The position numbers were made by a program, and so were the translations under genes. A stretch of DNA of 64,000 nt from Panaeolus papilionaceus (Eukaryota; Basidiomycota; Agaricomycetes; Agaricales): contig JADNRZ010000007.1 of NCBI GenBank assembly GCA_015501605.1, positions 1,178,001 through 1,242,000 on the forward strand, in the 5' to 3' direction. Below the pieces are notes generated by a model. That model searched no databases, was not told the origin of the DNA, and saw nothing but the letters and a program-made list of their open reading frames with translations. Of the stretch, positions 48,262 through 57,785 are shown one piece after another (the stretch's first letter is position 1; every line of letters starts with the position of its first letter).

Positions 48262-51200
48262 TCATAGCACTGTTTCAGTTTCTTTTGCGAGAGCGCTCAT
48301 TGGGCCTCTGAACGGTGGATAAATACAACCCTTTTCAATTTGAACTCGTGGCCTTCTTCGCAATGCGGGAGAATCTACCTTTGTGCTACCTACCTCTTTA
48401 GAAAAGGTAGGACTGAAGATAGCACGCAAGGTGTCAAAAATATGACGCGTTGGGGTAGATATTGAGGAGTATGATAGGCCTATGCTGGATGCTGAGTCCT
48501 GTTGAGATCCGGAAAGGGGTTTGCGTCGTGATACGAAAAGGTCATCTGTTTGAATAGCGGCGTCCATATAGAAGGACGTCCTAGGTGGCGGCAGCTTTAA
48601 CTTCTGTAATTTAGGGCGTGTTTGCGATACAGTTGTTCGGGGTGCAGTGGCCATCTGGCCGTGAACGGCCTTATCAGGCCAGTTCTGACCACGCGAGAAA
48701 ATATCCAACTGGTCATGGGCAATCCATAAGCTCCGTCCTTCTTCCAGAGATAGTTTACGATCGTCATAATTTGCAACGAGGCTCTTTGTCATGGGAGAGT
48801 CCTCGGCGACATCGCAGGACATATCCCTTGCTGGGAATATGTCGAAGGATAAGCAGGAAAATATTTCTTCTTGAAGCGACCACTCGGCAGGACTGACGGC
48901 AACGGAAGGAAGCAGCATAGGCTCGGAGAGCTTCTTGCAGACAGGTTGAAGGGGATCGCTCCTGTTGTTGCCGTCGCCACCAATATATTCTTGGGGTTCG
49001 TGGGTATGGCCCTGATCGGATACTGTTTTGACGCCTGCGTGGTTTTGAATTCCCCGCTTCTCTGGGTGAAGATCAACCCCATGGAAGGGTAGGCTGCCGG
49101 GGCCGTCACAAGACGCTTTGCAGCCTGCTTGATGTAAGCTAGGGTCAAAGATAGGAAGGTCACACACAGGATGGGGAACGTTTGTTGGGCTAATTTCGTC
49201 TGTGCTATCGTTGGACCGTATATGTTTAGACGGATCTATATTTAATCCGGGGTTAAGATAGCGAGTGAGGGGATGATTGTCGGGTTCGTCAGCTCCTTGG
49301 ACGGATGATGAGTGAGCCATCTCGTTGTTTGAACCCGAAAACTCGAGCGGTGAGAGCCTGATAGCGTCAGCTACAGATATGTCTCGAAGAATCACGCCGC
49401 ACGGGTACATATCGCAGATGTACGGTGCTTTTGATGGCGACTGGGTGTATGATGAAGCCGGAAGGGACAAAAGATCGCCTGGTAGTATGGCGGAGCCGAT
49501 AACGAGACGGCCTTTAGTTCCCGACGAGGGTAATGCGTCGTAGGTGAAGCGCTCGTCGCTTCCAGCACAGGTAGGTCGACGAGGGGGTGCATGGCAATCA
49601 TTTGGTGGCGAAGAGTTAAGAGTAACAAAGGCGGGTTGTACCTCTTGCACCTCCCTCAAACCGCAAGGTATGGCGACCGTCGAGCTCCATGAGATCACAT
49701 ACGAGGGTGATGCATCGCTTGGGTGCTGAGATGAAAATTCGTGAAGCAAGGGGTCGTTTATATGGCTAGAGACTCCCGATAAATCTGTCCAGCCGTACTT
49801 TGGAGAAGAACACGCCAGGATCTCGGGAATTTGAAAGATGCCCATGTTGCCAGAGATTGATCTCGCCGCCATATCATTTGCGAAGGTTTCTTCGACGCTA
49901 TGGCTGATCCTCTCCAGTGTCTCCACCTTCCCAAACTTGACTATGTCATTCCTTAAATTGACGGAGATTGGGCGTAAATTGGGTTCACCGGTACCGAATG
50001 CTTCCTCTCCACCTTGACGGTTTATTTCAATCGATATCTGACCTCCAAAAATGTTGTTTACGGTTTCTCCGCTGCTGTCAAAATTTGATGGAACGTCGCA
50101 ATGCCTAAGACATCTATAAGGGTTAGGACGGTAATCTAGCTGAAGGTAGCGTTGACATTACCTTAAAATAGAGGTGCTATCTTGGGTTGTGCAGAGTGTT
50201 ATATCAGTATCCGCATGATAGGTCGTCGTCGGCTGGCCATGTGTTGACGGTACATCGCCGCAAGATACGCCTGAGGCACACTTGTTGCAGTCGCTGTTTG
50301 GGGGGAACAAAAATGCCCGCTCTATCGGAGGGACTGAGTGGCGTATACTGGTTTTGGAATGACCACTCAGATAATCAGGCGTGGACTGCGATGTGATCGT
50401 CGCAAGCTCAGTCACTTCGGGGTCGAAGCTATCGCATTCGGCAGGGTGTTGTGCTGTGTATGATGAAGAAAGGATAGGGTCTTCATAGATGGTGCTCCCT
50501 CGTTCCCTGGATAAGGCGGGTAAGTCGTAGTCACTGTCGTCTTGCAGCCAGCCCGAGACGTTATTCCTGCTTTTGCACATACGAGCATCTCGTATATTCT
50601 GGAGTTCAGACACGTTTGTTGCGGGGATCTGATCACGAACAGCCATTAAAGAACCGAGATCTGTATGTTGACCATTTGCCTTCATTTGATGTGGTGTATA
50701 CCCTCCAAATTCAATGGGAAAGTGGCGGGGGTCTTCCCATGATTCAAAGGCAATTGTTTGGCTTGATTGTATCGTAGATTTGTGCCCTTTAAAATCACCG
50801 TCGTGCTTAAGTCCGTTGTAAATCTCGAGAAGCTCTTCAAGACAGAATTGGACTGCCGAAGGTTGCGTGACAAGTAGTGGATCGTCGGAGGGAATGAATA
50901 TATGTGGATGTTCTTGCAACAACTTAAGATAAGCGTACGTCTCTCGATCGTTGTCAGCTAACCTGCAAATCGGAAGTGAGAAGTAAAGAACAACCCAATC
51001 AAGTGCGACCAACTGACACGGTTAAAGCGTGATCATCCAGAGTCATAAATATACGACCACTTATACCAAGCTGCAGGGAAAACCATGCTACTAGTCTTGC
51101 TCTGTCTTCTCTTGCAATTACCTTCTGAAGAAGCAGTTGCGCAAAGGTATGAGGTTCCAGGTCCTGAATCTTAGAATAAACACCCATGAGCTTTACTGGC

Positions 51201-51342
51201 AATGAAAAAATGGTAGATGAACTACCTGAGTTAAATTGTCTGTAGTGATACTAGGGGGCGAATATGCTGCTCCAAGACTACCCGAGAGCGATAGGGTGCT
51301 CCCTTGGAAAGCCTCAACATGAAAGGCGATTGGAGTCGACAT
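48262..51342 (-). CDS. Large protein of unknown function
   Basis: Four or more exons. The start at 51342 gives MSTPIAFHVEAFQGSTLSLS and ends ITTDNLTQ. The next exon gives VYSKIQDLEPHTFAQLLLQK and ARLVAWFSLQLGISGRIF. Another, from about 50960, gives LADNDRETYAYLKLLQEHPH and a long polar region to 50158. The last exon carries the region from about 50110 to 48262, ending SALAKETETVL. The protein is about 950 aa. The first 150 residues look ordered (helical, with LVAWFSLQLG and CLEELLEIYNG); the rest is polar, Ser/Pro/Asp-rich and probably disordered. I found no catalytic motif. The C-terminal MDAAIQTDDLFVSRRKPL could be a short binding motif. Function unknown. Confidence 0.7.
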
Positions 51343-51974
51343 GGGCAGTTACATGAACAAATGGGAGATTCAAGCGTTCATCACCGTAGATGCAGTGAAT
51401 AGGACCAGATATCGCTGCAGTTAACCCAGGTTGCTATGACTGGGAATATACTTGCTAGGGGCATTAAGTACCCAACCTCGAGGCACGGAGGCTATGTGAC
51501 TTTACGAGAGCACCTTATTTCGGATAGCTGCCAATTGTGGCGGGTTGTGCATTTTCTGTGCACTAGTAGCCCCCCTGAAAATAAAACAAGGGTGAAGTCC
51601 AGATGGGATGAACGTTTACACAAATTGTGCTGACCTCAAGGAACAGGAAGTGGCGCAAGGGCGTTCATCAATGTTGATTCCCCGGCGCTTGTGCGTATCG
51701 CAAACCCGACAAATAACACGCACAAATTTTTTTCTTATATTTGGAGTGGGGTATTAGTACGTAGAATTAATGCGCACCATTTTTCAATTCTACTCGAGCT
51801 TAAGCCCATAGGTTGGACGATGGAGATGGAAATTGAAGAATTTCAATGCGTCAAGAGGAGCGTCCCCGCGACTCGCGACACCCGTGGCTGCCGCCAAACA
51901 ATACATGGGTCACGTGAGAGGCCTGCCCTAAAGTCAGATTTTCGTAGAAAAAAATCTTCTTGTACATTTTTTCT
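51343..51974. other. Divergent promoter region
   Basis: Between the large unknown gene and the snoRNA host gene. No supported frame; the plus ORF at 51691-51987 shows no motif. Pyrimidine tracts begin near 51965. Confidence 0.45.
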
Positions 51975-52100
51975 CTTTTGCTTCTGACGCCCACAACGAT
52001 TTCGCAAGATTTCCTCAACTTTTTCTCTTCGAAAATCGCCATGAAGTAGTAAAATTTAGCCTGTAAGTTTATGGATCTTCATTTGATTTCTCAAGCATCT

Positions 52101-52196
52101 CGGAGAGATGATTTCATTTTACCCATTTGCGAGTGCGTCTTCTCTACCAAGTCGACGACACAATGTGTTTTTATTTGTCATAGTTACACTGACCGG
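52101..52196 (+). ncRNA. Box C/D snoRNA A, predicted guide to LSU helix 69 (snR63-like)
   Basis: Box C-like GAGATGA at 52105-52111 (one mismatch to RUGAUGA) and box D CTGA at 52189-52192. The guide GTCATAGTTAC (52177-52187) is complementary over 11 nt to the conserved LSU sequence GUAACUAUGAC. Position D+5 pairs with the second A of GUAAC. Counting along the yeast 25S sequence from memory, this is A2256, the site assigned to snR63. Weak terminal pairing. Located in host intron 1. Confidence 0.78.
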
Positions 52197-52361
52197 TTTT
52201 GCTTGCATGATATGATTATCCGTTTGCTTTGGTACTAATTCCTTCTCGCAGTTTTTTCTGAAAAATTTTTCACAATCAAATTATTTTTTGCTCATGGATC
52301 AAGCATCATAGCTGTAAGTTTTTGTCTCGTTATTTTCTCATTGGACACCTCTTCCTTGCAT

Positions 52362-52448
52362 TCGTTACGATGATTCCAAATCATTCAAACTAGAGTATCT
52401 GAGTGCCTCAAGGGCCCTATGCTTTTATCATAACACATTCTGAACATT
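52362..52448 (+). ncRNA. Box C/D snoRNA B, predicted guide to LSU Um2421 (snR78-like)
   Basis: Box C-like ACGATGA at 52367-52373, box D' CTGA at 52399-52402 and box D CTGA at 52440-52443. The guide before D', TCAAACTAGAGT (52385-52396), is fully complementary to ACUCUAGUUUGA of LSU rRNA (yeast GAGCUUGACUCUAGUUUGAC). D'+5 points to the U of GACU, yeast U2421 as recalled, the target of snR78. Located in host intron 2. Confidence 0.85.
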
Positions 52449-52583
52449 TGTGCTTGCCCATTAACTTCTTCAGCGGTTGCTAATTACCTTGCTCAGATCC
52501 TCACATCTTTCCATAAACACAACACCGTCGAAAGATAACATCGTGGCATCGATGATTAGAATGTGAGTACTCCACCCATACCT

Positions 52584-52680
52584 GTTTTCTGATGAATCAA
52601 TGGAGTTACCGCCTGAGCCCCCAAAATTGGGGGTATTCATGACGACAAATCCAAGGCTGTATTTTATACATCTGATCTTT
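52584..52680 (+). ncRNA. Box C/D snoRNA C, predicted guide to SSU Um578 (snR77-like)
   Basis: Box C TGATGA (52590-52595), D' CTGA (52613-52616), C' TGACGA (52640-52645), D CTGA (52672-52675). The guide TGGAGTTACCGC (52601-52612) pairs with GCGGUAAUUCCA of SSU rRNA, with one G-U pair. D'+5 falls on the U of GCGGU, yeast U578 as recalled, the snR77 site. A perfect CCCCCAAAATTGGGGG hairpin (52618-52633) lies between D' and C'. Located in host intron 3. Confidence 0.87.
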
Positions 52681-52814
52681 TCTTTTGTAATACTGCTTCC
52701 TTGCTTGTGCTAACTATCAATTCTTCAGTTAACTTTTCAAGCATGTCCCTTGACTGCCGATGCCTCGCAAGCGCTCCGTAACTTTGAAAGGTGAACATCC
52801 TTGACCATTTTCTA

Positions 52815-52906
52815 TTTGTATGATGCTTTATCACGACGGTCTTCGTACTATTACTGCCGAAAGTGCCCGCCACAGCTCATTTTTCGGGCAACCCCATCTG
52901 ATCTTC
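52815..52906 (+). ncRNA. Box C/D-like snoRNA D, target not recognised
   Basis: Box C-like ATGATGC (52820-52826) and box D CTGA (52898-52901). Complementary TGCCCG (52864-52869) and CGGGCA (52885-52890) could form an internal stem. I found no convincing rRNA match to the sequence before box D (CGGGCAACCCCAT). Located in host intron 4; context argues for a real snoRNA. Confidence 0.6.
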
Positions 52907-53056
52907 TTGCATTGTTCGGTTATATTCGAAACTTTTGTTGACATCCTTTTTCAGATGATATTTTAAACATCTTACTCCCAAACAAGTTGATCAGTGGTAC
53001 CATGGATGGTAAGTCGCGATTTCTGTTTCTGTTTGATGTAGCACTACACTATGTTA

Positions 53057-53145
53057 CTTCAATGATGATACTTCATTCAAAATTATCAACTAGAAGCTGT
53101 TTCTGAGCTTCGGCCGTGAATGTATACACCAATCCTGATCCCATC
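53057..53145 (+). ncRNA. Box C/D-like snoRNA E, target not recognised
   Basis: Perfect box C ATGATGA (53062-53068). CTGA occurs at 53103-53106 and 53135-53138, with a C'-like GTGAATG between them. Other CTGA at 53160 and 53174 make the 3' end uncertain. No rRNA match recognised for the stretches before each box. Located in host intron 5. Confidence 0.5.
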
Positions 53146-53339
53146 CATCTATCTTCTATCTGAGTATCACCGTTCTGAAACTGACCTCGTCTTTCTTTTA
53201 GGGTTCATGATGCAAAATATTTTACAATACTACTATATATAATATCATCGGCGACATTGCCTATTCTACGAGGTGCTTAAAATGATGGAATGATTTAGTG
53301 CCTAAACTTTTCGAGAATATGGTAAACGAGCCTGGTTAT

Positions 53340-55295
53340 TCACGAGATTAGATGGGGAAAAAAGATACAAAGAATCGTTACGCTCACTGGCTCAGGTTTA
53401 TTTGTAAAACTGTTGTCCTCCTGATCAGCAGGCACCATGAATTGTAATGATACCATGGGATCAACGAAGGAGGGTGAGCGAGGCATGGTTGTCACTCCTG
53501 CATTACGTTTCCCCAGCGAATCCCTTGTATTAAGCAAGGCAAGCAGGCTGTTGATATACACTGTTTATAGTTTAGTCATGTAAGTTATCAGGCTGGTGGA
53601 GGAGAAAACTTGCATTTGCTGAGCGCGAAATAGATGCCCATAAAAACGAATTGATGCGACCAAATTGCAAACTGGGGAGTAGACTTCTGAGCAGGGCCGG
53701 GATTCCCCTTCCAAATAACTGACTTACTGTCACAAAGCACGCAGTTGCGCATATCCTGAATGAAAAAGAATCAGGTAAGAGTAAGGTAAGAAAGAGTCTT
53801 GGAGGGCACTGCTGGTTTCTACGTACGAGGTCAAAAGAGCTAAACCAGAAGGTTAGTAGTGGGAACATGGTCTAACCTCATACGAAGAGCGACATACCGG
53901 TGTTGATGGTGTATGCCATAAGGATGTGAACCAAAGAGTCAGACCTGTAACATATTATTTTGTGAATATCCGTCGTTGTGCGCTACGGATCTGGCCTTAC
54001 GATTTAACGCCTGTGCGACTACGGGAGAGTAGGGTGCATAGCGAAGCTGTGATAATGACGTCTGCTACTACACTTCCTCCTAGGGCTGCGTAAAGAAGCC
54101 ACTGTAATGAAAATTCCGTTTAGAATTGTCTTTCAAAACAACATGACATAGACTGACAGATTCATTCTCAACCATCTTGGAGTAGGATGCGTCGATGAAC
54201 CTAAAAATCCATTACAAAACAAAGAGGGTTAGCATCCTGCCACCCTTTCTATGACAGGGTCATATTTATGGGGGATGCCAAAACTTACCCTCGAGCAGCG
54301 AACGCTTGGTGATGGAAGAGTTAGGTTAGCATATCTGGGCGTTTATTTAAATAACATACCAAGTCCGGCGGCTAGTTAAGTGATTGGCAGGGTCAAAGGC
54401 ATGCCAAAAGGGTCCAGACATCTAGACTCACCGAATACGAACAGGGATGTAGTGATCTTCGCAGTGGATCAACAATGGTTAAGTAACTGATCACGAAGAC
54501 GGATGAATGAACCACACTCACGATTGCGATTAACAGGTACTTGTTCTTTCCGCTGACTGTGGAAAGTCACGCAAGGCTACAACCTCTTCATTCAAAGGGA
54601 CTCACGTATCCATATTCGACGGGCAAAGACGCTGAATATGCATTAACGTTCTATCAGGGGTTGCGTTTTAATAGCGAAACACAGAGATGCTCTTACCTTC
54701 GCACAATTAAATCGGAAAGACACTACGTCGGGATGATTTAGTTCAGGGAAACAGAGAGAAGAAACTGAAGATACGCACTGTCACTATAACCTGACCCTGA
54801 ACACATACCCGCACGATTTCAGACCATGAAACGAATTCAGGAGTGATACACGAACCAGCAGGCTCCTGATAAGAGTTTTAGTGGTAGTGCAATTTTGCAA
54901 ACTCGTTCAAGACGCACCACGTAGGACGAGAAATAGCCCCGATGTTATTGAAGTTTGTGATTAAATAGTGATAGATACCATGGGTCATGAGGCAGATATG
55001 GAGCGTGTCAAGACACCATAAGAAGAAGATCTATCGCGGGGCAGGTTCATATCAACCCATGAGAGGTGAAAACTGGGACACACCAGAAACTTGAACAGCG
55101 GTCTATCCCTCCTGTTACCACGAAAGAATATGTAGGTTTGCAGCGAAGTGATGCCGTATAGCCTGAAAATTGATCACAGTAAGCGCGCGAGCTACCCCAA
55201 CCGTTCCAATGACCGACGCACACCGCAGCAACTACATTTCCGATGAAAACCGCACCCAGAGTCCTTCCAAGGTTGATGTTATGAGGAATCACCAT
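53340..55295 (-). CDS. DUF6534 seven-helix membrane protein
   Basis: Multi-exon gene for a membrane protein of the DUF6534 family, very abundant and of unknown function in Agaricomycetes. The start at 55295 gives MVIPHNINLGRTLGAVFIGN. The next exon gives LYGITSLQTYIFFRGNRRDR, the family's first hallmark (G-x-x-x-x-Q-x-Y-x-Y/F-F). Near 53930 the frame gives DSLVHILMAYTINTG. The last exon gives INSLLALLNTRDSLGKRNAG, the expected loop and helix-7 end (N-S-x-L-A-x-L-N-x-R). Internal exons (54000-54900) are short and were not all resolved. The topology, about seven helices plus a Ser/Pro-rich C-tail, fits the family. No ligand or role is known. Confidence 0.82.
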
Positions 55296-56174
55296 AACGG
55301 TGACATGGGGGACACGGAATGAGGAGGAAGAGGGGGAAGAGAGCTGACTGCCCCCGCTTCATGACCTCTTTATGTCTTATGCTGTCAGAGATATCGATAC
55401 GAAAGCCCCAAGCATCAAAAATAACCCTTGGACAGGGAGAGACACATGGAGCCGTCAGCAGGATATAAACATGGTCGTATCCTGACATATCACATATCAC
55501 CTTATTCCAAGCGAACAACATCACCAAGAGCGATATGAGTGGGGTATCGCTTGCAGAGTCCTATGAGAAAAGGCCAGGCGATCACGTTGGTGAATCCTTC
55601 CATTCGCCTTGTAACCGGCTCGGCAATGCATGAGGTAGATCGAGGAGGTCGCATGGTTGTTATATCTGTCAGAGCAACGTATCAATACAATGGGGCGCCA
55701 GAGCATAGAGGAGCATCATTTCTAGCTGTCCGGTCCCGGAATTATGACGGTCCTGTGCTCCGTGGCAATTCGACAATGTGCAGGCTAAGCACGAGAAAGG
55801 GATTATTTTCACGTACTGTCAGGCTTGCGAAATATCTATTAAAGGTCACTGCATTAATAAACCAACAGTTCACTATTTGGGCAGGTATTGGTGGTGATAG
55901 GATATGCACCCTTATCAACACAAAAATGCATGTGGACTCCTGCAATGCCGAAGAAGATTCTCCCCGTAAGGAGAGCAAAAAACCTGTTGTACTTATCATG
56001 CCATGGTTAAAAAAAGGAAAAAAATCCTCATTTTAAACCCATTCATCATTTTAGGTGAACACACGTCTATTTCTTATTCATTGCAAGGTCATATCTGCCT
56101 ATATAAAAATTCTTCCATCTGAAATTGGTTTCATAATAAGTGATAGACGAACAAAGTAAAAATTAGACGCACTC
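55296..56174. other. Intergenic region
   Basis: Upstream of the DUF6534 gene and downstream of Get4. The plus ORF at 55539-56036 (165 aa) has no domain, no splice partner and odd composition, so it was not annotated. No repeat seen. Confidence 0.45.
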
Positions 56175-57444
56175 CTAATCCAATCCTGCTGAGCTCACTG
56201 GGGTAGGAGCAAGGGTCCTCCTTGTCTGCTGAGGAGCAGCTGGGCCACCAAACATTGATGAGAGCATATCGCCAAAGGGGTTCGCAGCCTGGTTTCGAGG
56301 AAGAGGTATGGCGAAATACAAGGAGCCGATTTCGTTAAGCATCTGCGGGGACATTTTATCAAAGACTGGCCAAGAAGGAGCAATGTCGGTTTCTTACCCC
56401 GCGTATTTCTGGTTGAGCAAGAACGGTGACCTGACTTTGATAGGTTCCGCATAGCCGAACCCAGCTCTCTCGCAAAACCTTGCTCTGATCTCCTTTTGCA
56501 CGCTGACAAGTTACAACAGCCAGTTGTGAAAAGTTGATCAGTGGGTCTGAGACCATTAACACTTCGTCCTTATCCCCGACGGGGATTAATTCTCCCTTCT
56601 CGCGAATAGATGTCGGCAAACTGGCGACGAGATGTGTAATGAAAGTTCGCGCTGCCAGGATATTGCCATTTAAAAGGAGACTAGAATGCATATATGAGAT
56701 ATCTTAGCCGTCTGATCGTAATAAATACCTACGGGATTATACCTCGAAGAGAGAAAGCACCGAACTTGCCACTAGGTGTACCCCATTCGATGAACATTTC
56801 TGCGAGTAATCGAGCGCTATCACGTTTGCCCGATGCCAGGAAATGCGGTTCGGCAGCCTCAAATGAACGTTCTACTCTGGACGTCAGAAGGACATCTGGG
56901 TCTAACAATCATTCTCCATTCACCTTTGTAGAGTAGATCTCCAACATAATGCTGGAGGTCCGGATCTCCCGCTGGCGATGGACTATGTTTCGCTGACCAT
57001 CTAAAACTGGGTCAGCGTCAAACGCAGTAAACAAAGGGTTAACTGACGATATCGATTTATCGATGATAGTTTTTCTCCACGAGCCATCCGTACCGGCCAG
57101 GGCAATTAGCTGTGTCAATCTACCTGCGTATCAAAAAAGTGGTGAATATATGCTCTGATAGCTCTCGTACTAGCATATAATCGAAGGTACGCACCTCTGC
57201 TCTCATCATTCACTGTTTCTCCCTTTGTCTCGTAGACATCCAGCAAGAATCCCGTCAGATCTGTCCCACTGCCAGCTTGTCCGGTTTTGTATAGTTCTCG
57301 AGCACTTTGGAACAGGACGTCGATGGCAGTATCATATTGCCCAGATTTCACGTATCTTGATGCAAACGTTCGCGCTTTCTGATGCGCCTCGTAAGGTGAT
57401 GATACTATCTGGGGGAGGATGGCGTTTAGTGCTCTGGCTGACAT
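56175..57444 (-). CDS. GET4: Get4, tail-anchored protein insertion factor
   Basis: Cytosolic alpha-helical repeat protein that, with Get5, passes tail-anchored proteins from Sgt2 to Get3. Start ATG 57444: MSARALNAILPQIVSSPYEA. Then HQKARTFASRYVKSGQYDTA and FQSARELYKTGQAGSGTDLT, GFLLDVYETKGETVNDESRG, and after an intron RLTQLIALAG. Later exons give PAGDPDLQHYVGDLLYKEGE and WGTPSGKFGAFSLRG. Near the end, MLNEIGSLYFAIPLPRNQAA and NPFGDMLSSMFGG are followed by TRRTLAPTPVSSAGLD at the stop. Order and length (about 330 aa) fit the family. The extended open frame to 57480 lacks an ATG, so the start at 57444 was chosen. Confidence 0.9.
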
Positions 57445-57785
57445 GGTGATGGTATGAGATGATGATGTTGTCGTTGCCAAATCAGGTGTTCATCCATGAC
57501 TTAGTGTCCAACTCGGGCTCCCACCTCGATGCATAAGATTTGTTCTATGGAATGAAATTCATTTTTATATTCAGCGATTCGTCGTAATCCTGTGAACTGC
57601 GACAAAAAGACGACCTATGCATGAGATTATCATGGCCAGAAACAACATCCGATAGGGGCTGCTGGAGACAGACTTCACCGCAACATGCCGGACTTCAATA
57701 ATCTTAATAAACGAACATATGAAAAAAAGTAACTAATAAGAGGAAAGCAAGGTGGGAAATAAAACATAGCAAATGATCAAAATAT
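57445..57785. other. Short intergenic region
   Basis: 341 bp between Get4 and the GH17 gene, both on the minus strand. It holds the Get4 promoter and the GH17 3' region. No other feature seen. Confidence 0.45.

Larger units (their letters stand above)
51975..53300 (+). ncRNA. Intron-encoded box C/D snoRNA host gene (non-coding)
   Basis: Six short exons without a shared reading frame, separated by five introns: 52063-52251, 52314-52496, 52563-52728, 52791-52954 and 53009-53201. Each intron has a GT donor and a branch-like site (TACTAAT, GCTAAT, GCTAAC, TTGAC, CTGAC) before an AG. The introns are 164-193 nt, about 110 nt longer than usual in this genome, and each holds a box C/D-like element. 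Exons are A/T-rich and stop-filled, so the spliced RNA is probably discarded. Pyrimidine tracts upstream of the first donor (ttttctcttttgctt and actttttctcttc) resemble the TOP-type starts of ribosome-biogenesis genes. The transcript ends are estimates. Three of the five elements have recognisable rRNA guides. Confidence 0.82.

Noticed and set aside
52664..52873. Minus-strand ORF of 69 codons
   Set aside because: Lies across snoRNA host introns 3 and 4; no motif, and the region is explained by the plus-strand host gene.
55539..56036. Plus-strand 165-codon ORF
   Set aside because: No domain, no splice partner and unlikely composition; probably chance.
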